Source: CAIMZW01 sp037142435 (GTDB lineage: Bacteria; Actinomycetota; Actinomycetes; Nanopelagicales; Nanopelagicaceae). From it: a stretch of 64,000 bases of DNA. The notes beneath the pieces were generated by a model, which saw only the letters and a list, made by a program, of their open reading frames with translations, searched no databases and was not told the origin of the DNA. The stretch lies in contig JBAXAO010000001.1 of NCBI GenBank assembly GCA_037142435.1, positions 1 to 64,000 of the forward strand. Direction: 5' to 3'. Shown in pieces: positions 17,629 through 26,958 of the stretch. Made by a program: the position numbers and the translations under genes. The stretch's first letter is position 1. Each line of letters opens with the position of its first letter.

Positions 17629-17850
17629 TTCTGCCTCTTATCTCGCTGCTGCGCGCTCGTGATTTATAACTGTTTTATAACAACCCGCCCGACTTTCGTT
17701 TACAGGGGTCAATTTGCGCTCAAATAGACCACCGCGACACGAATGAAGAGTAGAGAAGATTTCTCCAAAATACTATACGAAATATGATTTTCCTACTAAT
17801 GTTCGGCGCACTCCGGTCTGCAAGTTTCTTGCTGGCCCTAGTCGAGAGAA
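17629..17850. promoter_or_regulatory. Divergent control region between the fuconate operon and sugar ABC transporter
   Basis: This 222-base intergenic region has no gene. An operator-like stretch at 17769-17782 (AATACTATACGAAA) matches 10 of 14 positions of the shared palindrome. Directly after it TATGAT (17783-17788) can serve as a plus-strand -10, and on the minus strand TATAGT (17771-17776) can serve as the opposing -10. The site is weaker than those at 13566 and 34262. Confidence 0.45.
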
Positions 17851-19176
17851 ATGAGGCAACACTTGAAACGCAAGTATTCGCTACTGGCGATTGCTGCCGC
17901 TGCAGTCATTGGTGGAACCATGGTTTCCCCAATTGCCGCGCAAGCCGCTAAGCCATCAATCCTGATCTGGGTAGACGCACCACGTCTTCCTGGTGCTCAG
18001 CTGTACGCGAAGATCATGGCGCCAACAGTCAACGTTAAAGTTGAACTCCACGCGCAAGGTGATCTGCTCGCAAAAGTACAGTTGTTCAACCGCATTAAAA
18101 AAGGCTGGCCAGATGTTGTCTTCGGCCCACCAAATGACGTTGCAGTATTAAGAAACCCAATCATCAACAATGCCATGGCTCTCGATAGCTTGCTTCCAGC
18201 AGCTACTTGGAAGGCCTTTGGTAATGGAAACAACTGGTGTAAGGGCGCTGACGGAAAGACCTATTGCATCAAGAACGACTTGGCACAATCTGTGCTTTGG
18301 TATAACACCAAACTCTTCAAGGAATTCGGTTACACCGTTCCAACCAAGATGAGCGAACTCTTTGCAATTGGTGCTGACCTTGCTAAGAACCACCCAGGAT
18401 ATTCTCTTGGTGCTCTTGGCGATCAAGCAGCTAACTCCTCTTACTTCTGGCCATCACAATGCCCATTGAACGCAGAGAAGTCAGCAACACGTGTAGTCAT
18501 CAACAGCAAAGATCCACATTGCACCCGTGTCACCAAGGCACTGCAACCATTGATCGATGCCAAGGTTTATGACCCACGTTCACCATTTGATGCTGGATTT
18601 ATCAAGGATGTCGGCCAAGCCGGCAAGCTTGTCGCCAACATCGGACCTTCATGGTACGGAGACTTCGTTCTTCGTCCAGCTTCTTCATACGCAGTTAAGG
18701 CCGGAGAGTGGACAGCCGCTCCAATGCCTATCTGGGATGGCGAGAAGGTTGCATACTCTGGTGAGTACGGCGGCGGTATTTATACCGTTTCCCCTCACTC
18801 CAAGTTCCCTAAGGAAGCCGTTGCATTTGCAATGTTCATGGTTGGCGACAAGCGCAACCTAGTAACTGTCACAAATCCAGATGGCAGCCATGGAGCTCCA
18901 ACCTTCCCAGCTTACGGACCAGGAAATGCTCTCTGGGCCGCCAAGGTCAATGCAGATACCTTCTGGGCCTCAAGCCCATATCCTGCAATGGCTGCACAAG
19001 CTAACAAGGTATTTTCCGGCGAGAAGCCAGTTCGCTATGACACCAACGGTGCATGGGGTGCAGCTTTCTCACCAGCCTTGGCTAAGGATGGAAATATCCA
19101 AAATGCTCTCAATGCTTACGCGACATATATCTCTAACCTCGCGCAGCAGTTGGGCTATGAAGTAAGTACGAAGTAA
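17851..19176 (+). CDS. Sugar ABC transporter substrate-binding protein (family 1)
   Basis: This is an exported maltose-binding-protein-like protein of about 440 residues. The N-terminus is basic, then hydrophobic (LLAIAAAAVIGGTMV), with an AQA-A cleavage site and no lipobox. The mature part has the MBP-type motifs: LFNRIKKGWPDVVFGP near the first lobe, SVLWYNTKLFKEFG, and AYSGEYGGGIYTVSPHSKFPKEA. The ATG at 17851 has poor spacing from GAGAG; a TTG at 17863 has GAGG with a 6-base gap and gives MKRKYS, so the true start is uncertain. The two permeases follow. No ATPase is encoded nearby. Confidence 0.9.
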   Translation: MRQHLKRKYSLLAIAAAAVIGGTMVSPIAAQAAKPSILIWVDAPRLPGAQLYAKIMAPTVNVKVELHAQGDLLAKVQLFNRIKKGWPDVVFGPPNDVAVLRNPIINNAMALDSLLPAATWKAFGNGNNWCKGADGKTYCIKNDLAQSVLWYNTKLFKEFGYTVPTKMSELFAIGADLAKNHPGYSLGALGDQAANSSYFWPSQCPLNAEKSATRVVINSKDPHCTRVTKALQPLIDAKVYDPRSPFDAGFIKDVGQAGKLVANIGPSWYGDFVLRPASSYAVKAGEWTAAPMPIWDGEKVAYSGEYGGGIYTVSPHSKFPKEAVAFAMFMVGDKRNLVTVTNPDGSHGAPTFPAYGPGNALWAAKVNADTFWASSPYPAMAAQANKVFSGEKPVRYDTNGAWGAAFSPALAKDGNIQNALNAYATYISNLAQQLGYEVSTK

Positions 19177-19234
19177 GCGTTTAGTTTCTAAACGCTGAAG
19201 CTGCGGCGGGTTGGTTTCATCACCAACCTGCCGC
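19177..19234 (+). promoter_or_regulatory. Intercistronic double stem-loop after the binding-protein gene
   Basis: GCGTTTAG/CTAAACGC (19177-19195) is followed by a 13-bp stem (19203-19215 with 19222-19234, loop TTCATC). No T run follows, so a full terminator is unlikely. Position and structure suggest an mRNA-stabilising or attenuating element that keeps the binding protein more abundant than the permeases, as in other sugar ABC operons. Confidence 0.6.
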
Positions 19235-19292
19235 TTCTTCGCAAAGAACTAATTTTCATTTTTGCATTAGTTAATGCACGAGAGGGCAGGTA

Positions 19293-20210
19293 ATGGCAAA
19301 AACAAAACGGTATCGCCAAAAAAATACTTTTATGTACATCATGTTGGCGCCGTATTTACTATTTCTCTTTTTCTTCGGCATCGTTCCGTTGATCATGGCT
19401 TTCTTCGAAATCCCTGCAAAATCTCTGACAAATCCCAATGGTGGATTTGATGCATTTAATATCGTGTTGCACGATTTTCGTTTCGGTACCGCCGCAAAGC
19501 ATGTCGCCGGTTTTATGGCCATCTTTGTTCCGTTAATGATTATTTTTGTTATTGGTATGGCCCTCATGTTGGACATGAATACAGCAAAGTGGAAAAAATA
19601 TCTGAGAATGGCTTACATCGTCCCGGCTTCGGTCTCAGGCGCTGTAGCAGTTCTCATGTGGTACGTGATCCTCGAGCCAACACTCAGCCCATTCAAATGG
19701 ATCATCAATCTCTTCGGCGTTAAAGAAGCCACCCAAATTTGGCAAACCCAGAACTTGGTTTACATCCTGGCATTTATGGCCTTCTTCGCCATGGCTGGTA
19801 ACTGGATCTTGATTCAATACGGATCCCTGCAAAGTATTTCGACAGAAATTTTGGAAGCAGCTCGAGTCGATGGCTGCTCCGCATTTCAATTAGCGGTGCG
19901 GATTAAATTACCTCTGATTCGTAAGTACGTTATTTATATGGGAGTACTGGTCTTTGCCGGTGGTCTGCAAATCTTCGTTGAACCACAATTGTTAACGACC
20001 TCGGTTTACCAAGGCATCGCTAACGCGTGGTCATTCGATCAACTTTCTTACACCTTGGCATTTACGAGCGGTGACTTTGGTGGCGCGTCTGCGCTCTCGA
20101 TCATGCTTTTGATTCCATCGCTCTTAGGTGCGCTCGTTGTTATCTACAAGACCGATATGTTCGAGGACGCTAAACGAGTCCGTGGTCAGAAAATAGAAGC
20201 GGAAGGATAA
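19293..20210 (+). CDS. Sugar ABC transporter permease, MalF type
   Basis: This is one half of the membrane channel of the sugar importer, with 305 residues and about six transmembrane helices. The EAA loop for ATPase docking is visible as ILEAARVDGCSAFQLAVRIK (about residues 188-207). The N-terminus is short and basic (MAKTKRYRQKN) before TM1, typical of MalF/UgpA-type subunits. It is followed after 1 base by the second permease. It belongs to the same unit as the binding protein 116 bases upstream. Confidence 0.93.
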   Translation: MAKTKRYRQKNTFMYIMLAPYLLFLFFFGIVPLIMAFFEIPAKSLTNPNGGFDAFNIVLHDFRFGTAAKHVAGFMAIFVPLMIIFVIGMALMLDMNTAKWKKYLRMAYIVPASVSGAVAVLMWYVILEPTLSPFKWIINLFGVKEATQIWQTQNLVYILAFMAFFAMAGNWILIQYGSLQSISTEILEAARVDGCSAFQLAVRIKLPLIRKYVIYMGVLVFAGGLQIFVEPQLLTTSVYQGIANAWSFDQLSYTLAFTSGDFGGASALSIMLLIPSLLGALVVIYKTDMFEDAKRVRGQKIEAEG

Positions 20211-20211
20211 A

Positions 20212-21144
20212 ATGACACTTCTAGATAAGCCAGTAGAGACTGTCGCAAAGCGCAAGAAGAAGAGCGCTATTCGGACGAATAGTCGATGGGGAATTAGCCT
20301 GGTCAATAGTTGGTTAGTTTTCTTTGCGATTATCAGCGTGATTCCAATGATTTGGTTGATCTTGGCGCCATCTAAGACTGACCCAGAAGTTACCCATAAG
20401 AACCCGCTCTCTTTTGGCAGTTTCAGCGGATACATTCACGCGTGGAAGCACCTGCAATTCTTCGACAACGGCGTGATCGGACGTTGGGTCGTTAACTCAG
20501 TGTTGTATACGACTGCCATTGTCTTTATTGCAACTATTACTGCCTCCTTGGCGGGCTTTGTCATCTCAGCCTCTACGATCAAGTTCAAACGCGTCTTTTT
20601 GATCAGCACGTTGTTGATGATGTTGGTGCCACCCGTTGCTTTGGTTATTCCACTCTTCGTCGAAATGGACAAAGTCGGGCTGATCGACAATCCGTGGTCA
20701 GTGATCTTGATCTCATCCCTGTATCCCTTCGGGGCGTTCTTGTCGTATATCTACTACACGACCACCATTCCGCCAGAGCTCTATGAATCTGCTCGTCTGG
20801 ATGGCTGCAATGACTTTAAATTGTGGTTAAAGATCGCGCTGCCATTGTCTGGCCCATTGCTCTCGCTATTGGCATTCTTTGCTTTCATCGGCAACTGGGC
20901 TAATTACTTTATGCCCTACATCTTCTTGCCCTCAAGCACGAACTACACCTTGCCACTAGGCCTGGGCTTCCTTTTCTACTCAACCCCGGCGATTAATCCT
21001 GGTGTTGGCGCGACTTCAGTGCCGATTCTGAAACCAGAAATCGCTTTGGCCGGTGTTTTGGTCGCTGTGCCAATCATGATCGTCTTTTTGCTCAGCCAGA
21101 AGCGTCTCGTTCGTGGAATGCTTGCTGGATCCATTAAGGAGTAA
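20212..21144 (+). CDS. Sugar ABC transporter permease, MalG type
   Basis: This is the second membrane subunit, with 310 residues and six predicted helices. The EAA loop ESARLDGCNDFKLWLKIALP lies near residues 195-214. The ending QKRLVRGMLAGSIKE is the classic C-terminus of MalG/UgpE-type permeases. Its start lies 1 base after the stop of the MalF-type gene. No ATP-binding subunit is encoded next to it, so the importer probably shares an MsmX-like ATPase encoded elsewhere. Confidence 0.93.
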   Translation: MTLLDKPVETVAKRKKKSAIRTNSRWGISLVNSWLVFFAIISVIPMIWLILAPSKTDPEVTHKNPLSFGSFSGYIHAWKHLQFFDNGVIGRWVVNSVLYTTAIVFIATITASLAGFVISASTIKFKRVFLISTLLMMLVPPVALVIPLFVEMDKVGLIDNPWSVILISSLYPFGAFLSYIYYTTTIPPELYESARLDGCNDFKLWLKIALPLSGPLLSLLAFFAFIGNWANYFMPYIFLPSSTNYTLPLGLGFLFYSTPAINPGVGATSVPILKPEIALAGVLVAVPIMIVFLLSQKRLVRGMLAGSIKE

Positions 21145-21222
21145 TGGACGGGCCTAGTCACCTAGGTGTTTGGTCAACAGCGATGATGGCCAGGTACGAA
21201 AAAAGAAGGAGTTCTGCCTTAT

Positions 21223-23931
21223 ATGCAGACCAGGGTTTATCCATTTAGTTTCGGCGATCGCAACATGGGCGATCTGCTGGGTGGCAAAGGCGCCAACCTA
21301 GCCGAGATGGTTAAGTTAGGGATTCCGGTTCCTGATGGTTTTACCATTTCGACAAAAGCCTGCCAAGAGTTTCTTACATCTGGCGGTGTAACTACCGAAC
21401 TTTTGGAAGAAGTAGATATTGCCGTTGAAAATCTACAGAAGAGCACTGGCAAGAAATTTGGCGACCCCACTAATCCACTTCTTGTTTCCGTGCGCTCGGG
21501 TGCCAAGTTCTCGATGCCCGGCATGATGGAAACCGTTTTGAATGTAGGTATCTCACCCGAGATCGCCCAAGCACTTGCCGATTTAACCGGAGATGCTCGT
21601 TTTGCCTGGGACTCCTATCGTCGCTTCGTCGATATGTTCGGTCGAATTGTGTGTGGGATTTCTAATGAACGCTTCGATGAGGTACGCCTGGCGGTTATAG
21701 CCAGCCACGGTGCCAAAGATTTATCGGAACTTGGACCAGAGGCGCTACGCGAACTAGGCGAAAAGCACATCGCAGTTATCGAACAAGAAACCGGCCAACC
21801 ATTTCCTTACGATGCCAAGACCCAATTGCAACAAGCAATAGAAGCGGTCTTTCATTCCTGGAATTCTGATCGTGCTCAGCTCTATCGCCGGCGCGAACGT
21901 ATCTCTAATGATCTTGGTACGGCTGTAAACGTACAGATGATGGTCTTTGGCAATATTGGCGAAACTTCAGGCACTGGCGTCTGTTTCACTCGAGATCCTT
22001 CTAGCGGCGCTCTTGGTGCCTACGGTGACTACCTGCCGATGGCGCAAGGTGAAGATGTAGTTGCTGGTATCCGCAACTCATTGGCACTAGCCGACTTGGA
22101 AGCGATCGACCCTACATCTTTCAAACAATTGCAAGAGATCATGCATCGTCTCGAACTTCATTACCGAGATATGTGTGACATCGAATTTACGATCGAATCC
22201 GGAAAGTTATGGATCTTGCAGACGCGCGTAGGCAAGCGCACCGCTGAAGCTGCGTTCCGAATCGCCTTCCATTTGGTTTCCGAAGGCATGATCACCATGG
22301 ATCAGGCCATGACTCGAATTAATGGTGAACAACTGAGCCAATTGATGTTCCCACAATTTGATAAAGGAACTGATAAAAAGGAAATTACTCGAGGCATTGC
22401 CGCCTCACCAGGGGCGGCCGTAGGTGCAGTTGTCTTTGATTCAGCAACGGCCGTTGAGCATGCTCGCGATGGTAAGAAAGTAATTCTGGTTCGTCGCGAA
22501 ACCAGCCCCGAGGATCTCTCCGGAATGGTTGCCGCACAAGGCATCTTGACCAGCCGTGGTGGCAAGACTTCCCATGCGGCAGTTGTTGCACGTGGAATGG
22601 GACGCGCCGCGGTTTGTGGCGCTGAACAAATCATCGTGCATCACGAGGAGAAGTATTTCTCCGTCGGAGATCTCATCATTCGCGAAGGCGAAACGATCTC
22701 TATCGATGGCACGACGGGTGTTATTTTTGCCGGCTCGGTTCCCGTCGTTCCATCTCCAGTGACAACGTATCTAGAAGGAAAGTTGGATCCACAGGAGTTC
22801 TCGCCCGTTATCGCTGCGGTTGACCAATTCCTCAGATACGCCGACGCCGTCCGAACCATGAGCGTGCGCACTAATGCCGATACCCCAGAAGATGCCAATG
22901 TGGCTAGACGTCTCGGCGCCGAAGGAATTGGCCTGACGCGTACCGAGCACATGTTTCTTGGCGAACGTCGCTCGTTGGTAGAGGCTTTGGTTCTTGCCGA
23001 AAAGGATGACGAGCGCCACGAAATCATTGGGCAAATGGAGAAGTTGCAATTTGCCGACTTCCTGGGGATTTTCATTGAGATGGATGGCTTGCCCGTCACC
23101 ATTCGCTTATTAGATCCACCCCTTCATGAGTTTCTGACCGATCGCACGACTTTGGCAGTCAAGATTGCCAACCAGGAAGCGCGCGGAGAAGTCACTTCTG
23201 AACGAGAAGCCGCTATGTATCGGGCAGTTAATCGTTGGCACGAATCCAATCCCATGATGGGTCTGCGTGGAGTTCGACTAGGCGTGCTCATCCCAGAGCT
23301 CTTCACCATGCAGGTTCGGGCTATCGCATTAGCAGCACTTGCCGCACAACGTCAGGGCGTCATTGTCCGACCCGAGGTCATGATTCCTCTGGTTGCCAGC
23401 CAGCGTGAGCTCCTCTATTTCCGAGCGACCTTGGAGGAAGAGATCCACCGGGTATTGGAAGAAAATGACAGCAACTTGGATATCAAGATCGGTTCCATGA
23501 TCGAAACTCCACGTGCTGCTATCACCGCTGCAAAGTTGGCCGATTATTCTGACTTCTTCTCTTTCGGCACCAACGACTTAACTCAGTTGACCTGGGCCTT
23601 TAGTCGAGACGATGCTGAATCCTCGTTCTTGCCTCGCTACTTGGATCTCGAACTACTTCCTTTTAGCCCCTTTGAATCTTTAGATCAAGATGGTGTCGGA
23701 TTGCTCGTCACCATTGCTTGTGAAGAAGTGCGCAAAGTGAAACCAAAATTGAAGTTAGGTGTTTGCGGCGAACATGGCGGCGATCCTTTGAGCATTCACT
23801 TCTTCCAAAGCTTGGGTCTTGATTACGTCTCATGTTCTCCGTTTCGTGTGCCCATCGCACGTTTAGAAGCGGGAAGAGCATTTGTCCTCCAAGGAGCCAA
23901 AATGACCGCACTGAGTGTAAGTAACGCATAA
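21223..23931 (+). CDS. ppdK: Pyruvate, phosphate dikinase
   Basis: This enzyme interconverts pyruvate + ATP + Pi with PEP + AMP + PPi. The length of 902 fits the family. The N-terminal ATP-grasp part has GGKGANLAEM and SVRSGAKFSMPGMM. The swivelling phosphohistidine domain has LTSRGGKTSHAAVVARGMG (His near residue 454). The C-terminal PEP barrel has RLLDPPLHEFL and the catalytic Cys in GVCGEHGGDP. GGAG lies 11 bases before the ATG. The next gene, an aldose dehydrogenase, starts 2 bases after its stop, so this copy belongs to the sugar-catabolic operon, where it can lift pyruvate to PEP. Confidence 0.97.
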   Translation: MQTRVYPFSFGDRNMGDLLGGKGANLAEMVKLGIPVPDGFTISTKACQEFLTSGGVTTELLEEVDIAVENLQKSTGKKFGDPTNPLLVSVRSGAKFSMPGMMETVLNVGISPEIAQALADLTGDARFAWDSYRRFVDMFGRIVCGISNERFDEVRLAVIASHGAKDLSELGPEALRELGEKHIAVIEQETGQPFPYDAKTQLQQAIEAVFHSWNSDRAQLYRRRERISNDLGTAVNVQMMVFGNIGETSGTGVCFTRDPSSGALGAYGDYLPMAQGEDVVAGIRNSLALADLEAIDPTSFKQLQEIMHRLELHYRDMCDIEFTIESGKLWILQTRVGKRTAEAAFRIAFHLVSEGMITMDQAMTRINGEQLSQLMFPQFDKGTDKKEITRGIAASPGAAVGAVVFDSATAVEHARDGKKVILVRRETSPEDLSGMVAAQGILTSRGGKTSHAAVVARGMGRAAVCGAEQIIVHHEEKYFSVGDLIIREGETISIDGTTGVIFAGSVPVVPSPVTTYLEGKLDPQEFSPVIAAVDQFLRYADAVRTMSVRTNADTPEDANVARRLGAEGIGLTRTEHMFLGERRSLVEALVLAEKDDERHEIIGQMEKLQFADFLGIFIEMDGLPVTIRLLDPPLHEFLTDRTTLAVKIANQEARGEVTSEREAAMYRAVNRWHESNPMMGLRGVRLGVLIPELFTMQVRAIALAALAAQRQGVIVRPEVMIPLVASQRELLYFRATLEEEIHRVLEENDSNLDIKIGSMIETPRAAITAAKLADYSDFFSFGTNDLTQLTWAFSRDDAESSFLPRYLDLELLPFSPFESLDQDGVGLLVTIACEEVRKVKPKLKLGVCGEHGGDPLSIHFFQSLGLDYVSCSPFRVPIARLEAGRAFVLQGAKMTALSVSNA

Positions 23932-23933
23932 CC

Positions 23934-24908
23934 ATGAAACATTCACGCAAAGTAGATATTGGTCGAGGTGCTCAGATCACCCAGCTGGGTCTCGGCACTG
24001 CTCCTTTGGGTGGACTCTTTACTTCAGTTTCTGAAAGCCAAGGTAGTGCGTTGGTACGTACTGCCTTGGCCTCAGGGATTCATTTTTTTGATACCGCACC
24101 GCACTACGGCAAAGGCACGGCCGAGCGCAGGCTAGGTGCGGCGTTGGCCGGTTTGCCACGTTCAAGTTTCACCATCTCTACCAAAGTCGGACGATTGCTG
24201 GTGCCCAGCGACGGCTCGGATGATCCCGATTTTGCCGATGCCGATACATCCACGATGCGGGTCTTTGATTTCAGCGCTCAAGGAGTGGTTCAATCGCTGG
24301 AAGAAAGTTTGGTCCGCCTAGGTCTTGATAGCGTCGAGATGGTGTTGATTCATGACCCCGATGACTTTGCAGATGAAGCTATCGGCCAGGCTTTTCCAGC
24401 GTTGGCTAAGTTGCGCGATCAAGGAATTATCAAGGCCATTGGTGTAGGTATGAACCAAAGCGCTATTCCCACTCGATTTGTTCAAGAGACAGATATCGAT
24501 TTTGTATTAATTGCTGGCCGCTACACCTTGTTGGATCAGAGTGCCGCGCTGGATCTCTTGCCGGCTGCTATTGATCGTGGCGTTTCCATTATTGCTGCCG
24601 GGGTATTCAACTCTGGGGTGCTGGCAAATCCGGTCCCTGGCTCGCATTTCAATTATGCGCCAGCCTCGCCAGAGATCATTGCTCGAGCCCAAGCCCTCGA
24701 GCTTCTTTTTGAAGAATTTGGTGTCAGCCTGGAACAAGCAGCGGTCCAATTTCCGTTGCAACATCCAGCCATAAAAGCGGTCTTGGTCGGGTGTCGCACG
24801 GAGCAAGAGGTAAAGGCCAATATTGCCGCTTTTGATACAGATATTCCGCAGAGCGCCTGGAGCGCGTTAAATAAGTTCTTAACAACGAATGGGGGAGGCA
24901 ATGGCTGA
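23934..24908 (+). CDS. Aldo/keto reductase, probable L-fucose (D-threo-aldose) 1-dehydrogenase
   Basis: This 324-residue AKR has the barrel tetrad: Asp in FFDTAPHYGKG, the Tyr in the same motif, Lys in STKVGR and His in LIHDPDD. The opening LGLGTAPLGGLF and the C-terminal cofactor region (KAVLVGCRTEQEVKANIAAF) match the aldose 1-dehydrogenase branch that oxidises L-fucose, D-arabinose and L-galactose to their lactones. It sits 2 bases after ppdK and overlaps the next gene by 8 bases. The assignment is supported by the lactonase and mutarotase genes in the same operon. Exact sugar preference is inferred. Confidence 0.8.
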   Translation: MKHSRKVDIGRGAQITQLGLGTAPLGGLFTSVSESQGSALVRTALASGIHFFDTAPHYGKGTAERRLGAALAGLPRSSFTISTKVGRLLVPSDGSDDPDFADADTSTMRVFDFSAQGVVQSLEESLVRLGLDSVEMVLIHDPDDFADEAIGQAFPALAKLRDQGIIKAIGVGMNQSAIPTRFVQETDIDFVLIAGRYTLLDQSAALDLLPAAIDRGVSIIAAGVFNSGVLANPVPGSHFNYAPASPEIIARAQALELLFEEFGVSLEQAAVQFPLQHPAIKAVLVGCRTEQEVKANIAAFDTDIPQSAWSALNKFLTTNGGGNG

Positions 24909-25827
24909 GTTACACCCACAATGCGCCGCGTTTCTTAAAATGGGAGAAGGCCAACCCGATGTCACCCAGATGGGTACTTTTTACGGGCGCTCGAACGGAC
25001 ATTCAGAGCGCGATCTCAGCGGTCCTATAGATCCTTCCGTTCATATTGAGCATCTCTATTTCACTTCGCCGACTGCGGACCTTCCGATCAGCATTTTTAC
25101 ACCTCCTGGTGCCGGACCATTTAACGGAATGGTTTATTTTCACGGTGGCGGATGGGTCTTTAATTACATTCGGCTTTACGAAGCGCAACTTGCTGACATG
25201 GCCAAGCGAACTAACTCGATTATCGTTTCAGTCAATTACCAGAAAGCACCCGAACATAAATTTCCAATTCCCTTCGATGATTGTTACGCCGCTTGGGAAT
25301 GGGTCAACGAGCATGCTGCCGAGATCGGTATAACCACTGGAAAGATTGGTATTGGTGGGGACTCCGCCGGCGGCAATCTTGCCTCCGGTGTTGCAATCAA
25401 GATTCGCGATGTAAATAAATATCCATTGGCTTATCAATGGTTAATCTATCCGTGCAACGGCGTCGATTTTGATACCCCGTCCTATCTTGCCAACGCCACC
25501 AATTACGGATTGACTCGCGCCGGCATGATCTGGCTCTGGGATCAATATCTAAGCACTGCCGAAGATCGCACCAACCCTTATGCGGTTCCGTTGTCGGGTA
25601 CCAACTTCGTCGGTCTGGCACCAGCTATCGTGTTAACGGCGGGTTTTGACGTTCTGCACGATGATGGCGAGCTGTATAAAGAGAAGCTCGTTGCGGCTGG
25701 TGTTCCCGTTGCCTATAAGGAACTTCCCGACATGATTCACGGATTTTTCAACTATGGAAAATATATCGAACAGGGAATCACTATTCGCGATTACTTTGCC
25801 GACGAAATTAACAAGGCTCTGAAGTAA
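24901..25827 (+). CDS. Alpha/beta hydrolase, hormone-sensitive-lipase family
   Basis: This esterase-like hydrolase has 308 residues. The oxyanion motif HGGGWVF lies near 81-87, the nucleophile Ser is in GGDSAGGN near 153, the Asp is near the C-terminus in GFDVLHDDGE and the His is in MIHGFF. GGGGGAGG just before the ATG at 24901 decides the start. It has no signal peptide and is cytoplasmic. It is similar in layout to the product of the gene at 34287. In this operon it may remove acyl groups from a sugar or open a lactone. The substrate is unknown. Confidence 0.85.
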   Translation: MAELHPQCAAFLKMGEGQPDVTQMGTFYGRSNGHSERDLSGPIDPSVHIEHLYFTSPTADLPISIFTPPGAGPFNGMVYFHGGGWVFNYIRLYEAQLADMAKRTNSIIVSVNYQKAPEHKFPIPFDDCYAAWEWVNEHAAEIGITTGKIGIGGDSAGGNLASGVAIKIRDVNKYPLAYQWLIYPCNGVDFDTPSYLANATNYGLTRAGMIWLWDQYLSTAEDRTNPYAVPLSGTNFVGLAPAIVLTAGFDVLHDDGELYKEKLVAAGVPVAYKELPDMIHGFFNYGKYIEQGITIRDYFADEINKALK

Positions 25828-25831
25828 TCCC

Positions 25832-26956
25832 ATGAGCATCGTGCTAAAGGGGATGACTTGGGATCATCCACGCGGACTCGATAGCGTGGTTGCCTCCAAT
25901 TCGCTCTTGCAAGAGATTGCTCAGACATCCGTCCATTGGAAAGCCCGATCCCTTTTAGCCTTCGGCGACCAACATATCTCTGAGTTCTTTCAAGATGTTG
26001 ATTTGATGATTATTGATCATCCGCATGTCCCAGATGCCGTGGCTGCTGGCGCCGTTATCGCTTTTGATGATGTGGCATCGCCTAGCCAATTGGATCTACT
26101 GCGTAGCACCAGCGTCGGCGCTTCCCATGATTCCTATCAATACCGCGGCAAACAATGGGCTTTGGCGATAGATACCGCAGCCCAAGTCTCGGCTTTTCGC
26201 GCCGATAAAACCGACGGCGCACCTATTTTCTGGAGCGATGTTTTGTCACTGGCAAAAGGTGGCCGTCTGCTTTGGCCCTACAAACCCGTGGATGCTTTCA
26301 GTACCTTTGCGACGTTGATGGCTCAAAAAGGTAAACCGCTTGCCAACGCTGGTCAGTATGTCGATCCCATAATCGCGACCGAGGTTTTACATTTCATGGT
26401 TGAACTCGCCGCATCGGTCCCAGATCTATGTGCCGCCAGTAACCCGATTGATGTGGCCGAGCTCTTGAGCACCACCGAGGATTATGACTACGGCATTTGT
26501 ATGTATGGATATACCAACTACTCGCGCGTTGGGTTCCGCATTAACACCATCACGTACGACGACCTGCCTTCTTTCGATGGGTTGGCCAGTGGTTCGCAGC
26601 TGGGCGGTGCGGGTATTGCTATCTCTAGTGCGACTAAGAATGTGGCCAAAGCGGCAGAAGTTGCGATGTTGCTTTCGCTACCCAACGTGCAATCGACAAC
26701 TTATGTGGCAGCCGGTGGGCAGCCCGGAAATGTGGTGGCGTGGAAGAGCGAAAGCGCCAATGCCATGACCCATAACTTCTTCCGAAATACTTTACGCACA
26801 CTGGAACGAGCCTGGGTGCGTCCTCGCGTCTTGGGCTGGCCCGACGTGCAGTTCCAGACTTCTCAGGTCATTCATAGCGCCCTTGTCGATCGCAAAATAA
26901 CGCAATCAACCGTAGAAGAGATCTCCGGTATGTATGAGAAATATATTCAGGAGTAA
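25832..26956 (+). CDS. Substrate-binding-protein-like protein lacking a signal peptide
   Basis: The 374-residue sequence resembles family 1 sugar-binding proteins: a first lobe with DVDLMIIDHPHVPDAVAAG, the hinge region KQWALAIDTAAQVSAFRAD and a late segment GGAGIAISSATKNVAKAAEV as in extracellular MBP-like proteins. The N-terminus MSIVLKGMTWDHPRG is hydrophilic, with no signal peptide and no lipobox. It lies 4 bases after the esterase stop and 2 bases before MaoC, inside an operon of cytoplasmic enzymes. It may be an intracellular ligand binder, sensor or enzyme derived from a binding protein. Function is unknown. Confidence 0.7.
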   Translation: MSIVLKGMTWDHPRGLDSVVASNSLLQEIAQTSVHWKARSLLAFGDQHISEFFQDVDLMIIDHPHVPDAVAAGAVIAFDDVASPSQLDLLRSTSVGASHDSYQYRGKQWALAIDTAAQVSAFRADKTDGAPIFWSDVLSLAKGGRLLWPYKPVDAFSTFATLMAQKGKPLANAGQYVDPIIATEVLHFMVELAASVPDLCAASNPIDVAELLSTTEDYDYGICMYGYTNYSRVGFRINTITYDDLPSFDGLASGSQLGGAGIAISSATKNVAKAAEVAMLLSLPNVQSTTYVAAGGQPGNVVAWKSESANAMTHNFFRNTLRTLERAWVRPRVLGWPDVQFQTSQVIHSALVDRKITQSTVEEISGMYEKYIQE

Positions 26957-26958
26957 AA

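Noticed and set aside
21159..21168. Palindrome CACCTAGGTG upstream of ppdK
   Set aside because: Short, single copy, unrelated to the AATCnTATAnGATT family and not at a clear promoter position.
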